Of a stretch of 38,114 nt of DNA, positions 1 to 10,601 are shown piece by piece. Under the pieces are notes generated by a model. That model had not been told where the DNA came from. It searched no databases and was given only the letters and a program-made list of their open reading frames with translations. Both the position numbers and the translations under genes were made by a program. Where the stretch lies: the NCBI GenBank assembly GCA_001874365.1, contig MPDF01000004.1, forward strand, positions 32,001-70,114, in the 5' to 3' direction. Source of the DNA: Gammaproteobacteria bacterium MedPE. GTDB taxonomy: Bacteria > Pseudomonadota > Gammaproteobacteria > Enterobacterales > Psychrobiaceae. How positions within the stretch are numbered: the stretch's first letter is position 1; every line of letters begins with the position of its first letter.

Positions 1-898
1 AGCCGTCGAAGGATTAGCCCTTAAACCTGGCGGCATTTATATTGATGCGACCTTTGGTCGTGGCGGGCACAGTCGCCATTTACTTTCTCAACTTGATGAG
101 ACAGGCACACTTTACGCGATAGATCGCGATCCAACAGCGATCGCTGTTGCTCGTGAATTAGAAAAAGAAGACGCTCGTTTTAAAATTCTTCCTGGTCCAT
201 TCTCTGGTTTAGCTCGTTATGTTGATGAGCTGGGACTTACGGGGAAAATTGACGGTGTGCTGATGGATTTAGGTGTGTCATCACCTCAACTTGATGATGC
301 GCAGCGCGGTTTTAGCTTTATGCGTGATGGACCATTAGATATGCGAATGGATCCAACATCGGGTCGTAGTGCTGCTCAGTGGTTAGCACAGGCTGAGGTT
401 GATGAAATAAGCTGGGTTATCAAAAACTTTGGTGAAGAAAATTGGGCAGTGCATATTGCTCGTGCCATTGTTAAGGATAGAGCTGAGACGCCATTTGAAA
501 CAACCAAGCAGTTAGCTGACTTTATTGCGCGTGTGGTGCCGGTTAAAGACAAAAATAAGCACCCTGCAACTCGCACCTTTCAGGCGATTAGAATTTATAT
601 AAATAGTGAACTTGAAGAGGTTGAGCAGGCGCTGTTGGCATCAATCGATGTATTAAAGCCACAAGGACGTTTATCTGTCATCAGCTTCCACTCGCTAGAG
701 GACCGCATTGTTAAACGTTTTATACGCAAACAAAGTAAGGGTGAAGAAGTACCCTTTGGCTTACCGGTTACTGAGGATGAGTTAAACAAATCGCGTACCT
801 ATAAAGCAATAGGTAAGGCGATAAAACCATCGAAAGATGAAATAGTTCAAAACCCACGCTCTCGTAGTTCTGTATTGCGTATTGCACAGCGCCTATAA
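1..898 (+). CDS. rsmH: 16S rRNA (cytosine1402-N4)-methyltransferase RsmH, 5' end missing
   Basis: The reading frame is already open at base 2 and runs to a TAA at 896-898, giving about 298 visible residues. The family is usually near 313, so roughly 15 N-terminal residues lie outside the window. The SAM-binding motif [10 protein letters not shown] is near the visible start, followed by DRDPTA and [10 protein letters not shown]. The C-terminal half has [12 protein letters not shown] and ends in a basic tail with [10 protein letters not shown], all typical of RsmH (MraW). The enzyme N4-methylates C1402 of 16S rRNA in the ribosomal P site. It is the usual second gene of the dcw cluster after mraZ, which is not in view. 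An internal ATG at 257 is only a methionine inside the protein, not the start. Confidence 0.97.
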   Translation, partial: AVEGLALKPGGIYIDATFGRGGHSRHLLSQLDETGTLYAIDRDPTAIAVARELEKEDARFKILPGPFSGLARYVDELGLTGKIDGVLMDLGVSSPQLDDAQRGFSFMRDGPLDMRMDPTSGRSAAQWLAQAEVDEISWVIKNFGEENWAVHIARAIVKDRAETPFETTKQLADFIARVVPVKDKNKHPATRTFQAIRIYINSELEEVEQALLASIDVLKPQGRLSVISFHSLEDRIVKRFIRKQSKGEEVPFGLPVTEDELNKSRTYKAIGKAIKPSKDEIVQNPRSRSSVLRIAQRL

Positions 899-910
899 AG
901 GACACGGCAT

Positions 911-1228
911 ATGAGTACTGAGCGACAGGTCAATCTAACAAAAGTGATTTGGCGAGATGTATTGTCTCACCTCTGGTTAGTGTTACTTGTGGCTAGTGTT
1001 TTGGGCTCTGCGATTGCAGTGATTTATAGTGCGCACCAAAATCGACTATTGATTGGCCATTGGGAAGAGCTCAGAGAAGAGCGAGATAAATTAAAACTTG
1101 AAGCACGTCATTTATTATTAGAAGAAATGGCGTTGGCTGAACATAGCCGTATCGAAGAGCTGGCAACACAAAAACTGGGAATGAAACGTCCCGCAACAGA
1201 AAAAGAAATCGCGGTGTCTTCTAAATGA
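911..1228 (+). CDS. ftsL: cell division protein FtsL
   Basis: A 105-residue bitopic membrane protein. A short cytoplasmic N-terminus is followed by one membrane segment at about residues 18-40 (LWLVLLVASVLGSAIAVIY). A periplasmic coiled coil rich in Glu, Lys and Leu follows (about 50-85), then the short ending with LGMKRP. Size and layout match FtsL, which forms a trimer with FtsB and FtsQ and activates FtsW-FtsI at the septum. The start is backed by AAAGGA at 897-902, eight bases ahead of the ATG and overlapping the rsmH stop. Its stop overlaps the ftsI start in an ATGA. Sequence identity within this family is low, so position between rsmH and ftsI is part of the call. Confidence 0.95.
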   Translation: MSTERQVNLTKVIWRDVLSHLWLVLLVASVLGSAIAVIYSAHQNRLLIGHWEELREERDKLKLEARHLLLEEMALAEHSRIEELATQKLGMKRPATEKEIAVSSK

Positions 1229-2985
1229 CAAAACAAGCTAAAACTAAAAAGAAACCGAGCTTGATCACATGGCGACTCTATGTGGTGGTTTCTCTTATCA
1301 TTGTGGTGTTTATTGGCATCGCATCTCGCGCTGCGTTCTTACAGGTTGTCGACTCTGAGAAACTGCGTTATCAAGGTGATTTACGTTCGAAACGTACTAT
1401 CGTATCTCAGTCTCATCGCGGCAATATTGTTGATCGTCATGGTACTGCGTTGGCGGTCAGTGTACCTGTTGAGGTTGTTTGGGCAGAACCAAACGTTATT
1501 CATAAGAAAAATGGTCTAGCGGACAAGCGCCGCTGGGAAGCCCTTGCTGGTGTTTTAGACCGGCCAGTGGAAAAGTTATTAAAAGCAGTCGCTGATCCTA
1601 AACGTCGTTTCGTTTATTTAAAACGTCAGGTTTCTCCAGCACAAGCAGACTATATCAAACAGCTTAAAATTCCTGGTATTTACCTTAAGCCATCATCTCG
1701 TCGTTACTATCCAACAGGAGAGGTGACTTCTCATATCGTTGGTTTTACTAATATTGATGACGAAGGTCAAAACGGTATTGAGAAGACCTATGACGATTGG
1801 CTAACTGGCGCACCAATAAAACGAAAAGTTCGCCGTGCTCGTGACGGCATGGTGGTAGAACGCTTGAACACCGTTGAAGAAGGCGAAAACGCTAATGACG
1901 TGATGACCAGTATTGATCAGCGCATTCAGGCGATAGCCTATAAAGAATTAAAAACGGCCACTGAAAAATATAATGCAACGTCGGGATCGTTAATTGTACT
2001 GGATGTGAAGACCGGTGAAATATTGGCGATGGCTAATACACCATCTTACAACCCCAACAATCGTCGCAGCATGCTGCCGTATCGAATGCGTAATCGCTCT
2101 ATTACCGATATGTTTGAACCGGGTTCAACCATCAAGCCACTGGCGGCGATGATGGCTCTAGATTATGGAAAATATGAATTAGATTCAGAGATAGATACTA
2201 AGGGAAGTTATCGATTAGGGGCTAACACCGTTCGAGATCCACGTAATTATGGCAAGATAAATATAGCCACCATCATTGCTAAATCGTCGAACGTTGGTGT
2301 GAGTAAAATGGCGTTATCGGTGCCTAAAGAGCAGTTGCTCACCAGCTATTATAATCTTGGTTTTGGTTCTCGCACCAATGTGACGTTACCTGGCGAAAGC
2401 GCTGGTGTTTTGAGCGATCGCTCACGTTGGTCTGATTTTGAGATTGCAACATTATCATTTGGTTACGGTTTAGCGGTGACACCACTACAACTTGCAAGGG
2501 CGTATTCGGTTATCGCCAACGAAGGGCGCCTCAATCCAATTTCGATTTTGAAATTAGAGACCCCCCCAGAAGGTGAACAGGTCATTGAGCCTAGAATTGC
2601 CAATGCTATGTTACAAATGATGGAAGGTGTGACAAAAGCTGGTGGAACGGCCGTTAAGGCACGCATCGGAGGTTATCGTGTCGCCGGTAAAACGGGGACA
2701 GCTCGTAAAGCGACAGCCGGTGGATATGGCGAAGATTATGTGGTGTCTTTTGCTGGTATTGCGCCAATAAATGATCCACGATTAGTGACCATAGTCATTA
2801 TCAACGAACCAAAAGGCGATAAGTATTACGGTGGTGATGTCGCTGCACCGGTTTTTGCTAAAGTCACCACTGGCGCATTGCAGCTGATGAATGTTGCACC
2901 GAGTAAAACAGTAGAATTACCTGTAAATATTGCTTCGGTTAATAATGGTCTAGGTGAAATGGTAGGTGGCGCCCATGAACAATAA
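1225..2985 (+). CDS. ftsI: septal peptidoglycan transpeptidase PBP3 (FtsI)
   Basis: This 586-residue class B penicillin-binding protein has a short cytoplasmic tail, one membrane anchor at about residues 17-40, a dimerisation or pedestal domain to about 220, and a transpeptidase domain. The three active-site motifs are in place: S301-T-I-K304, S354-S-N356 and K489-T-G491. It cross-links septal peptidoglycan in the periplasm together with the glycosyltransferase FtsW, encoded further down the same run. The length matches E. coli FtsI (588). The start overlaps ftsL by 4 bases (ATGA), which suggests translational coupling. Nothing in the catalytic motifs looks altered. Confidence 0.98.
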   Translation: MTKQAKTKKKPSLITWRLYVVVSLIIVVFIGIASRAAFLQVVDSEKLRYQGDLRSKRTIVSQSHRGNIVDRHGTALAVSVPVEVVWAEPNVIHKKNGLADKRRWEALAGVLDRPVEKLLKAVADPKRRFVYLKRQVSPAQADYIKQLKIPGIYLKPSSRRYYPTGEVTSHIVGFTNIDDEGQNGIEKTYDDWLTGAPIKRKVRRARDGMVVERLNTVEEGENANDVMTSIDQRIQAIAYKELKTATEKYNATSGSLIVLDVKTGEILAMANTPSYNPNNRRSMLPYRMRNRSITDMFEPGSTIKPLAAMMALDYGKYELDSEIDTKGSYRLGANTVRDPRNYGKINIATIIAKSSNVGVSKMALSVPKEQLLTSYYNLGFGSRTNVTLPGESAGVLSDRSRWSDFEIATLSFGYGLAVTPLQLARAYSVIANEGRLNPISILKLETPPEGEQVIEPRIANAMLQMMEGVTKAGGTAVKARIGGYRVAGKTGTARKATAGGYGEDYVVSFAGIAPINDPRLVTIVIINEPKGDKYYGGDVAAPVFAKVTTGALQLMNVAPSKTVELPVNIASVNNGLGEMVGGAHEQ

Positions 2986-4474
2986 AGAACTGTCACATCT
3001 ACTGGATGGTTTAGTTGCAAATACGATTGCCAACAAACTAAAGAATATTGATATTAGTTGTATTCAACTTGACTCACGTCTTGTAACGACTAATGGCTTG
3101 TTTGTTGCACTTCATGGTGCACAAACAGACGGGCGATTATATATTAATAAAGCAGCTGAGCTGGGTGCTGTTGCAGCGTTAATTGATGCTGACGATGCTA
3201 GTTTTGACACTTCTAATTTCTCAATCCCCGTTATCGCTATTGACGCATTGGAATCGAAATTAGGTGAAATTGCCTCTCGATTTTACGATTACCCTCAACA
3301 CGAATTGTCGATAATTGGTATTACGGGCACTAACGGAAAGACCACGGTCAATCAACTCGTTGGGCAATGGCTTACGATTCTTGGTAAGAAAGCCTATTGT
3401 ATGGGAACCCTAGGCAATGGTCTTTATGGACAGCTAGTTGACAGTCCAAATACGACGCTTAATGCGATTGATTTAATTGCTCACTTAGCCTGTGCTAAAC
3501 AGCTAGGTGCTAGTCATGTGGTGATGGAAGTTTCTTCTCATGGTTTATCGTTAGGTCGTGTTAATAGGCTGCACTTTGATGTGGCTGCATTTACTAATCT
3601 GACTCAAGATCACCTGGACTTTCATGGCACAATGCAGGCTTACGCTGATGCTAAGCACATGCTGTTTACCGATGCTTATAGTAAAACAATAGTACTCAAT
3701 GGGGCTGATAACGTCGCTAAACGTTGGATTGCACAGTGGCAACAACAAAATAGGTTGGTTGAATTAACGTGTATTAATGAACCTAGTGTACTGGCATTGA
3801 ATAATGTTATGGCGAAAAATATAGCATTCGATCAGCAAGGTTTCAGCGCTTCATTAAGCGTTAATAATAACTCCTTTAATCTGCGCACTAAGTTATTAGG
3901 TGCGTTTAACGTAGATAATGTTTTAACCGCATTTAGTTGCTTATTAAATGCTGGCTTTAGTGCACAGCAGTTATTAGAACATGCGTCTAAGTTAACGCCA
4001 GTGGCTGGTAGAATGGAAGTCTTTGGCAATGAGAATACGCCAAGTGTTGTCGTTGATTACGCCCATACTCCTGATGCACTTAAGCAAGCATTAAGTGCTT
4101 TACGAGTGCATTGCCGTGGGGAGTTATGGGTTGTTTTTGGTTGTGGTGGCGATCGTGATGTTAAAAAGCGCCCGTTAATGGCTGCTATTGCTGAGCAATA
4201 TGCCGACAACCTTGTTATTACACAGGATAATTCACGCAGTGAATCGCCGTCTGCTATTTTTGCTGACATGTTAGAAGGCATCGAAAATAAAGAGTGGGTC
4301 ACTGTGGAGCATGACAGAACTTTTGCCGTTAAATCGACGATTGAGCGTGCGAAGGTTGGCGATATAGTCTTGCTGGCAGGCAAAGGGCATGAAGATTATC
4401 AAATACTACAGTGTGGGCGCGTTGATTACGACGAGCGAGCACTGGCACAAACAACGGTAGAAAATTTACTATGA
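2975..4474 (+). CDS. murE: UDP-MurNAc-L-Ala-D-Glu:meso-diaminopimelate ligase MurE
   Basis: A 499-residue cytoplasmic Mur ligase that adds meso-DAP to UDP-MurNAc-dipeptide. The ATP loop is G115-ITGTNGK122, followed by HGLSLGRVNR and the NLTQDHLDFHG block, with the C-terminal domain starting near AGRMEVF. The DAP-recognition motif reads D418-N-S-R421, where the family norm is DNPR; the Arg that contacts the DAP carboxylate is kept and only the Pro is changed. I chose ATG 2975, which has AGGTGG at 2964-2969 before it and overlaps ftsI by 11 bases. An in-frame GTG at 2966 would add three residues and has a poorer ribosome site. Its stop overlaps murF by 4 bases. Confidence 0.96.
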   Translation: MNNKELSHLLDGLVANTIANKLKNIDISCIQLDSRLVTTNGLFVALHGAQTDGRLYINKAAELGAVAALIDADDASFDTSNFSIPVIAIDALESKLGEIASRFYDYPQHELSIIGITGTNGKTTVNQLVGQWLTILGKKAYCMGTLGNGLYGQLVDSPNTTLNAIDLIAHLACAKQLGASHVVMEVSSHGLSLGRVNRLHFDVAAFTNLTQDHLDFHGTMQAYADAKHMLFTDAYSKTIVLNGADNVAKRWIAQWQQQNRLVELTCINEPSVLALNNVMAKNIAFDQQGFSASLSVNNNSFNLRTKLLGAFNVDNVLTAFSCLLNAGFSAQQLLEHASKLTPVAGRMEVFGNENTPSVVVDYAHTPDALKQALSALRVHCRGELWVVFGCGGDRDVKKRPLMAAIAEQYADNLVITQDNSRSESPSAIFADMLEGIENKEWVTVEHDRTFAVKSTIERAKVGDIVLLAGKGHEDYQILQCGRVDYDERALAQTTVENLL

Positions 4475-5868
4475 TTTCGGTTGAGCTTTCTTATATTGCA
4501 AAGACTCTAGATTGGCGTCTTGTTGGACAAGACGCATCAATTGAAAACCTCTGTACAAATTCGCGTCAAGTTAAAGCTGGCGACTGTTTTATCGCGTTGT
4601 ATGGCGATAACTTTGATGCCCATGATTTTATTGAGCAAGTCGTTAATGCTGGTGCTACGTCATTAATTGTGAGTAAAGAGCAAAAAAATTGTTCTGTCCC
4701 TCAATTAATCGTTGAAGACACGCGAGGTGCATTAGCGCAACTTGCAGGACTTAACAAACAATTAGCAGAAGTTAAAACTATTGCTATTACAGGAAGTTGC
4801 GGAAAAACTACTGTCAAAGAAATGATTCATGGCATTTTAGCGCCACAAGGTAATGTGTTGGCAACATTAGGCAATTTTAACAATGAAATTGGTGCGCCGT
4901 TAACATTGTTGCGATTAACGAAACAGCATGAATTTGCCGTTATTGAACTTGGCGCTAATCATATTGGAGAGATTGACTTTACTAGTGGAATTACGCGCCC
5001 TGATGTTAGTGTGATCACGAATATCGGCGCGGCGCATCTAGAGGGGTTTGGTTCGATAGAAGGTGTTGTTAAAGCAAAAAGTGAGATTTTTAATCATCTC
5101 GACAAGCAAGGTACGGCGGTTTTTGACGCTAACATTGCGTATGCACAGCAGTGGCAACAACAAAATCAGCATCGAAAAATAGCCCAGTTTAGTGATGACA
5201 ATGTTTTGCATGATGTACATGATGTATGGGCAACTGATATTTCAATGTCAGATAATGGCTGTGCGACGTTTATGCTTAATAGCTGTAAAGAAAGTCAGTC
5301 AGTCACATTGCCTATTCCTGGTGAGCATAATGTCAAAAATGCCCTAGCCGCCGCCGCTGCCACGATGGCAGTTGGGATATCATTACAAGATATTGCATCG
5401 GGTTTAGCACAAATGGCAGCAGTTAAAGGGCGATTGAATGTTAATGTGATTTCACCCAAGTTAACGGTTATTGATGATACGTATAATGCTAATGCTAGCT
5501 CTATTAAAGCAGCCATAGAAGTTTTAAGCCGCGCTCAAGGGCAAACAGTCCTTGTGCTTGGCGCAATGGGTGAGCTGGGGGATTATGCGGTTGAGTGCCA
5601 TCAGTCATTGGGGGCTATTATCGAGCATAACAACATTGATGTGTTAATGACATTTGGTGATATGAGCCAACACTACGGCGTTGGTTATCAAGGTAAACAT
5701 CAGAATTTTCATGATAAAGATGCCTTAAATCAAGCACTAGAACAACAAATTATAAATGACCAAATCGACCAACCTATAACGGTGTTGGTGAAAGGATCGC
5801 GCAGTACTGCAATGGAAACCGTGGTTGAATTTATTAAAAATAATAAAAATATTGGAGTAACAGCGTAA
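4471..5868 (+). CDS. murF: UDP-MurNAc-tripeptide:D-alanyl-D-alanine ligase MurF
   Basis: A 465-residue cytoplasmic Mur ligase that adds D-Ala-D-Ala to the UDP-MurNAc tripeptide, finishing the pentapeptide. Visible motifs are the ATP loop [14 protein letters not shown] near residue 105, [25 protein letters not shown], and the C-terminal [10 protein letters not shown] and GAMGELG blocks. These fit MurF rather than MurC, D or E. The usual length is about 452. The start overlaps the murE stop (ATGA). The murF stop TAA shares one base with the mraY start (TAATG). The D-Ala-D-Ala it uses is made by Ddl, encoded later in the same cluster. Confidence 0.97.
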   Translation: MISVELSYIAKTLDWRLVGQDASIENLCTNSRQVKAGDCFIALYGDNFDAHDFIEQVVNAGATSLIVSKEQKNCSVPQLIVEDTRGALAQLAGLNKQLAEVKTIAITGSCGKTTVKEMIHGILAPQGNVLATLGNFNNEIGAPLTLLRLTKQHEFAVIELGANHIGEIDFTSGITRPDVSVITNIGAAHLEGFGSIEGVVKAKSEIFNHLDKQGTAVFDANIAYAQQWQQQNQHRKIAQFSDDNVLHDVHDVWATDISMSDNGCATFMLNSCKESQSVTLPIPGEHNVKNALAAAAATMAVGISLQDIASGLAQMAAVKGRLNVNVISPKLTVIDDTYNANASSIKAAIEVLSRAQGQTVLVLGAMGELGDYAVECHQSLGAIIEHNNIDVLMTFGDMSQHYGVGYQGKHQNFHDKDALNQALEQQIINDQIDQPITVLVKGSRSTAMETVVEFIKNNKNIGVTA

Positions 5869-6947
5869 TGCTAGTTTGGTTAACAGACTATCTGACTCAA
5901 TATGTCAGTGGTTTTAACATTTTTTCTTATCTTACTTTTAGAAGTATTCTGGCGATTTTAACATCGCTTATGTTCTCGTTATGGATGGGACCTAAACTCA
6001 TTCGTTATTTGCAAAATATGCAGATAGGTCAAACCGTTCGCGATGACGGGCCGCAATCTCATCTAAGTAAATCTGGCACACCGACGATGGGTGGCATTCT
6101 AATTTTAGCCTCTATCGCATTAAGCACTTTGCTGTGGGCTGATTTATCAAATCATTATGTTGTAGTGACATTATTTGTGTTACTCAGCTTTGGTTTAGTT
6201 GGATTTGTTGATGATTATCGTAAAGTCATTCGCAAAGACTCTGCTGGGCTGATCGCTCGATGGAAATATTTCTGGCAGTCAGCCATTGCACTGGGTGTCG
6301 CATTTTATTTATATGTCGTATCTCAACCAAATGAAACTGTCCTTGTTGTACCGTTCTTTAAGGATATATTGCCGCAATTAGGGTTGCTTTACATCGCGTT
6401 AGTTTACTTTACGGTTGTTGGTTCAAGTAACGCAGTTAATTTAACTGATGGCCTCGATGGGTTAGCAATAGTACCAACGATTATGGTGGCGGGTGCTTTG
6501 GGGCTAGTGGCTTACATTAGCGGTAATGTTAATTTCTCGGCGTATCTGCATTTACCTTATCTTCCGCTTGCCAGTGAACTCACTGTCGTGTGTTTAGCAA
6601 TTTTTGGCGCGGGTTTAGGCTTTTTATGGTTTAACACTTACCCTGCTCAGGTATTCATGGGAGACGTTGGCTCATTGGCATTAGGCGCTTGTTTAGGGAT
6701 TATCGCTGTTTTAGTACGCCAAGAGATTTTATTGGTCATTATGGGCGGTGTTTTCGTGATGGAAACACTATCTGTCATTCTACAAGTGGGAAGTTACAAA
6801 TTACGTGGTCAACGTATTTTCCGTATGGCACCCATTCATCATCATTACGAACTGAAGGGGTGGCCAGAGCCGCGCGTTATTGTGCGTTTTTGGATTATTT
6901 CATTGGTGCTGGTGTTAGTTGGTTTAGCTACCCTAAAAATCAGATAG
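5868..6947 (+). CDS. mraY: phospho-MurNAc-pentapeptide transferase MraY
   Basis: A 359-residue polytopic membrane enzyme (E. coli 360) that moves phospho-MurNAc-pentapeptide from UDP to undecaprenyl phosphate, giving lipid I. About ten hydrophobic segments are present. Family motifs include [18 protein letters not shown], the Mg-binding [31 protein letters not shown], and the loop [15 protein letters not shown], whose three His are characteristic of MraY. It acts at the inner face of the cytoplasmic membrane, between MurF and MurG. It starts on the last base of the murF stop and ends nine bases before murD. Confidence 0.98.
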   Translation: MLVWLTDYLTQYVSGFNIFSYLTFRSILAILTSLMFSLWMGPKLIRYLQNMQIGQTVRDDGPQSHLSKSGTPTMGGILILASIALSTLLWADLSNHYVVVTLFVLLSFGLVGFVDDYRKVIRKDSAGLIARWKYFWQSAIALGVAFYLYVVSQPNETVLVVPFFKDILPQLGLLYIALVYFTVVGSSNAVNLTDGLDGLAIVPTIMVAGALGLVAYISGNVNFSAYLHLPYLPLASELTVVCLAIFGAGLGFLWFNTYPAQVFMGDVGSLALGACLGIIAVLVRQEILLVIMGGVFVMETLSVILQVGSYKLRGQRIFRMAPIHHHYELKGWPEPRVIVRFWIISLVLVLVGLATLKIR

Positions 6948-6956
6948 GAATATCTC

Positions 6957-8282
6957 ATGAAGTTTAACGGGCAAGATATTTATCAGGTTGCAGTCATTGG
7001 TTTAGGAATGACTGGCCGCTCTTGCGCGTCTTATTTATTGAAACAAGAGATCATTCCGCTACTTGTTGATACGCGAGTTGGCTTAGATAAAGGTGCACTC
7101 AAGCAAGACTTCCCTCAGTGTGAGATTGTGCTAGCTAATTTAGATGATATCGACTTTTCAGCTTATCAATTACTCGTCGTTAGCCCTGGAATTGCGATTA
7201 AGCAAGCGGCATTTGAAAAGGCGCGAGCACAGGGTTGTATTATCGCGGGCGATATTGAGTTATTTGCAAATTCAGTAGATGCACCTGTTGTTGCAATAAC
7301 AGGCTCTAACGGTAAAACAACAGTGACTTCATTATTAGAGGCAATGGCTAATGCTAGCGGAATCAAGGCTGTCGCTGCTGGTAATATCGGTGTACCTGTT
7401 TTAGATGTTGTCGCTGATAAATCGATTGAGTTATTCATTTTAGAATTATCAAGTTTTCAATTGGAAACTACCGATAACTTGCGCCTTAAAGCTGCCACTG
7501 TCCTGAACATTAGTGATGATCACATGGATAGATATAGCGATCTTAATGATTATGCACAGGCCAAACAGCGCATTTATCGTCATTGTGAAATGCCAATTGC
7601 TAATCGACAAGATTCACTTACGCATCTCATTGATGCTCGCGGACAGTCTTTTGGGTTAGATTGTCCGGCCAATAATAATGAGTTTGGGCTTAAAGATGGC
7701 TATCTAATGCAAGGTCAACAGCCATTATTGGCCGTTGACGACATGGCGATGGTCGGTCAACATAATCAACTCAATGCATTAGCTGCTATTGCCCTAGGTA
7801 AGCAAGTGGGGTTGTCTTTGGATGCAATGGTGTCAACGTTACGTGTATTTACTGGACTTGCGCATCGTTGTCAGTTAATCCCAAGTAGTGATGGCATTGT
7901 TTGGCTTAATGATTCAAAAGCAACAAATGTTGGCGCTACATTAGCTGCACTTGATGGGTTACAAACTCATCAAGGCAATATTGTGCTTATTGCAGGGGGC
8001 GATGCTAAAGGGGGCGATTTATCACCATTGACTCAATCATTTGAACAGCAAATCAGTGAGTTGATAGTGATGGGCAAAGATGCAGCGCTATTTAGTGCAA
8101 TTCGCAGCGATGCGCATCATGTAGAGTCAATGCAAGCAGCTGTCAAGCTTGCGAATACTTTCGTCAATCCTGGTGATATTGTTTTACTTTCACCAGCTTG
8201 TGCCAGCATTGATATGTTTGTTAATTATATGGAACGTGGTCAGCAGTTTATGGATGCAGTAGGGAGGGTTAATGAGCACTAA
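6957..8282 (+). CDS. murD: UDP-MurNAc-L-Ala:D-glutamate ligase MurD
   Basis: A 441-residue cytoplasmic Mur ligase that adds D-Glu to UDP-MurNAc-L-Ala. The N-terminal Rossmann segment VAVIGLGMTGRS binds the UDP part, the ATP loop is VVAITGSNGKTT near residue 117, and ELSSFQLE and LNISDDHMDRY follow. The C-terminal domain has LAHRCQ, NDSKATNVGAT and LLSPACASIDMF, which are MurD hallmarks. AGGA at 6946-6949 lies seven bases before the ATG and overlaps the mraY stop. The 3' end overlaps ftsW by 11 bases. Confidence 0.97.
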   Translation: MKFNGQDIYQVAVIGLGMTGRSCASYLLKQEIIPLLVDTRVGLDKGALKQDFPQCEIVLANLDDIDFSAYQLLVVSPGIAIKQAAFEKARAQGCIIAGDIELFANSVDAPVVAITGSNGKTTVTSLLEAMANASGIKAVAAGNIGVPVLDVVADKSIELFILELSSFQLETTDNLRLKAATVLNISDDHMDRYSDLNDYAQAKQRIYRHCEMPIANRQDSLTHLIDARGQSFGLDCPANNNEFGLKDGYLMQGQQPLLAVDDMAMVGQHNQLNALAAIALGKQVGLSLDAMVSTLRVFTGLAHRCQLIPSSDGIVWLNDSKATNVGATLAALDGLQTHQGNIVLIAGGDAKGGDLSPLTQSFEQQISELIVMGKDAALFSAIRSDAHHVESMQAAVKLANTFVNPGDIVLLSPACASIDMFVNYMERGQQFMDAVGRVNEH

Positions 8283-9480
8283 GCAAATGAACTTTTTCCC
8301 AGCGTCCTTTACCTCTATTTTTAAAGAAATTAAGGGAGAACAGGTTGCGAAGCATGTTCCTTTATATGACCGAACCTTGTTTGCGCTTGTTTGCTCGCTT
8401 ATTCTAATTGGGTTTGTCATTGTTGCATCAGCTTCTATGCCGGAAGGGCAAAGGCTAACAGGTAATCCTTTTCACTTTATTCAACGTCACGCATTTTATG
8501 TTGCTGGCTCGATAATGATTATGGTCATTGGCTTACAAATACCAATGAAAGTATGGCAAAAATACAGTGGCTGGATTCTTCTTTTATCTATACTGGCGCT
8601 TATTTTAGTCATTGTTGCTGGTAAAACAGTCAACGGTAGTCAACGTTGGCTTGCACTTGGTCCGATAAATATTCAAGTGTCTGAAGTCGCTAAACTGACC
8701 TTTTTTTGCTATCTAGCAGCCTATATTGTTCGTCGACATACTGAAGTTACTGAACGTGCAAAAGGCTTTTATAAGCCATTAGCAGTGTTTGTCATTATTG
8801 CTGCGTTAATTCTTAAGCAACCTGATTTAGGTACTGTGGTGGTCATGTTTGTCACTACCGTGGGAATGTTGTTCTTAGCAGGTGCTAAAATTCGAGATTT
8901 CTTTGCGCTTATTATTGTGGGGGTCTCTCTCGTTGTTGGTTTGATCATCTTTGAACCATACCGCATGGCGCGAGTAACGTCATTTCTCGATCCGTGGCAA
9001 GATCCTTTTGGTAAAGGCTATCAGTTAACTCAATCACTTATGGCCTTTGGGCGTGGAGATTGGCTAGGACAAGGACTGGGAAATTCTATTCAAAAGCTAG
9101 AGTATTTACCTGAAGCACATACTGACTTTATTTTTGCCATCTGGGCTGAAGAAACAGGCTTAATAGGCGTGTTTGCTTTATTAATTCTTCAATTAGTATT
9201 AGCATTGCGCGCCTTAAATATTGGCCGCAAAGCATTGTTAGCGGAACACTACTTTACAGGATATTTGGCCATGGGAATTGGTTTGTGGCTAAGCTTTCAA
9301 GCAGCTGTTAATACTGGCGCCGCGAGTGGCATTTTACCAACCAAAGGGTTGACGTTGCCATTAGTGAGTTACGGCGGTAGTAGTTTATGGGTAATGACCT
9401 TAGCAATTGTTATTTTATTGAGAATTGATCATGAGCGCAGGCTCGAGTGTGTGCAAGCGACACACCGGGGAGCATCATAA
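8272..9480 (+). CDS. ftsW: septal lipid II glycosyltransferase FtsW (SEDS family)
   Basis: This 402-residue SEDS-family membrane protein has about ten membrane segments after a cytoplasmic N-terminus of roughly 35 residues. Family signatures include SQRWLALGPINIQVSEVAKL, KQPDLGTVVV, the large periplasmic loop with LPEAHTDFIFAIWAEETG, and LPLVSYGGSSL near the C-terminus. It polymerises lipid II at the septum with FtsI as cognate transpeptidase. An excellent ribosome site, AGGGAGG at 8261-8267, precedes the ATG by four bases inside the end of murD. Its stop shares one base with the murG start (TAATG). The E. coli protein is 414 residues. Confidence 0.97.
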   Translation: MSTKQMNFFPASFTSIFKEIKGEQVAKHVPLYDRTLFALVCSLILIGFVIVASASMPEGQRLTGNPFHFIQRHAFYVAGSIMIMVIGLQIPMKVWQKYSGWILLLSILALILVIVAGKTVNGSQRWLALGPINIQVSEVAKLTFFCYLAAYIVRRHTEVTERAKGFYKPLAVFVIIAALILKQPDLGTVVVMFVTTVGMLFLAGAKIRDFFALIIVGVSLVVGLIIFEPYRMARVTSFLDPWQDPFGKGYQLTQSLMAFGRGDWLGQGLGNSIQKLEYLPEAHTDFIFAIWAEETGLIGVFALLILQLVLALRALNIGRKALLAEHYFTGYLAMGIGLWLSFQAAVNTGAASGILPTKGLTLPLVSYGGSSLWVMTLAIVILLRIDHERRLECVQATHRGAS

Positions 9481-10601
9481 TGAGTAAACGATTATTAGTG
9501 ATGGCTGGTGGTACTGGCGGACATGTTTTTCCAGGACTTGCCGTTGCAAATATGCTGCGTGAGCAAGGGTGGGAAATTCACTGGCTTGGCTGTGCAACGA
9601 GAATGGAAGCTGATTTAGTCCCAAGGCACAATATTGATATTTCATACATTGATGTTGAAGGTGTGCGCGGTAACGGGATTGTTAGGTTGCTTAAAGCGCC
9701 GTTTAAGCTAATGCGATCAGTCTGGCAGGCAAAACGCGTAATAAAGCAGTTTAAGCCCGATGTGATATTAGGTATGGGCGGTTTTGCGAGTGGCCCAGGG
9801 GGAATTGCCGCAAAAATAGCCGGTATTCCTTTAGTATTGCATGAGCAAAATGCGGTTGCTGGCATGACCAACAGATATTTAGCAAAGATGGCAACTAAAG
9901 TGATGGTGGCCTTTGACGGCGCTTTGCAAGAGCATAATCCGCAGGTTGTTGGTAATCCTGTGCGACAAGATATTGTTAGTCTCGGTCGCTTGACACCACA
10001 ACAATCTGAAATGCGGTCGAAAGAATCGTTAAAAATATTGTTAATCGGTGGCAGCTTGGGGGCGAGAGCACTTAATGAGATGCTGCCTCAAACATTGCCA
10101 TTGCTTGATGATGTTAACTTGGTACTAAAACATCAAGCAGGAAAAAATAATAGTGGTGATGTGATCAGCGCTTATCAAGAAGCTGTTGATGATTGCGAAA
10201 ATTATATTGAGGTTACCGATTTTATTGATGATATGGCAGCTGCTTATCAATGGGCGGATATGATTATCTGCCGAGCTGGTGCATTGACTGTATCGGAAGT
10301 TGCTGCCGTGGGATTACCCGCGATTTTCGTTCCGCTGCCGTATGCAGTGGATGATCACCAAACTAAAAATGCGCAAGCGTTAAGTGATCAGGGCGCAGCG
10401 GTTGTTATGCAACAGTCATTAATGACGCCGCAATCGTTGAGTGAACAAATTAAGGCCATGAATATTGATGGTCAATTAGAAAGAATGCATCACGCAAGCG
10501 ACTCGCTTGCTATTGTAGATGCGACAGAACAAGTAGCGAGTGCCATTGCGCATTTAGCGCATGCTGATTTTGTTGCACCAAAGAAAACGGAAGTAGTTTA
10601 A
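9480..10601 (+). CDS. murG: lipid II synthase MurG (UDP-GlcNAc transferase)
   Basis: A 373-residue GT28 glycosyltransferase that adds GlcNAc to lipid I at the cytoplasmic membrane surface, making lipid II. The N-terminal glycine loop is G10-GTGGH15, with [11 protein letters not shown] and [12 protein letters not shown] next. The second Rossmann domain carries [13 protein letters not shown], and [11 protein letters not shown] and [12 protein letters not shown] bind the donor. I place the start at ATG 9480, which overlaps the ftsW stop and has GGGGAG at 9467-9472 before it. A GTG at 9447 would add eleven unrelated residues inside ftsW and is unlikely. Length is slightly above the E. coli protein (355). 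Confidence 0.97.
   Translation: MSKRLLVMAGGTGGHVFPGLAVANMLREQGWEIHWLGCATRMEADLVPRHNIDISYIDVEGVRGNGIVRLLKAPFKLMRSVWQAKRVIKQFKPDVILGMGGFASGPGGIAAKIAGIPLVLHEQNAVAGMTNRYLAKMATKVMVAFDGALQEHNPQVVGNPVRQDIVSLGRLTPQQSEMRSKESLKILLIGGSLGARALNEMLPQTLPLLDDVNLVLKHQAGKNNSGDVISAYQEAVDDCENYIEVTDFIDDMAAAYQWADMIICRAGALTVSEVAAVGLPAIFVPLPYAVDDHQTKNAQALSDQGAAVVMQQSLMTPQSLSEQIKAMNIDGQLERMHHASDSLAIVDATEQVASAIAHLAHADFVAPKKTEVV

Noticed and set aside
2966-2974. GTG start for murE three codons upstream
   Set aside because: ATG 2975 has AGGTGG at a good distance, and the added residues are not family-like.
9447-9479. Longer murG start at GTG 9447
   Set aside because: It adds 11 residues that do not fit MurG and lie within ftsW; ATG 9480 forms the same TAATG join as its neighbours.
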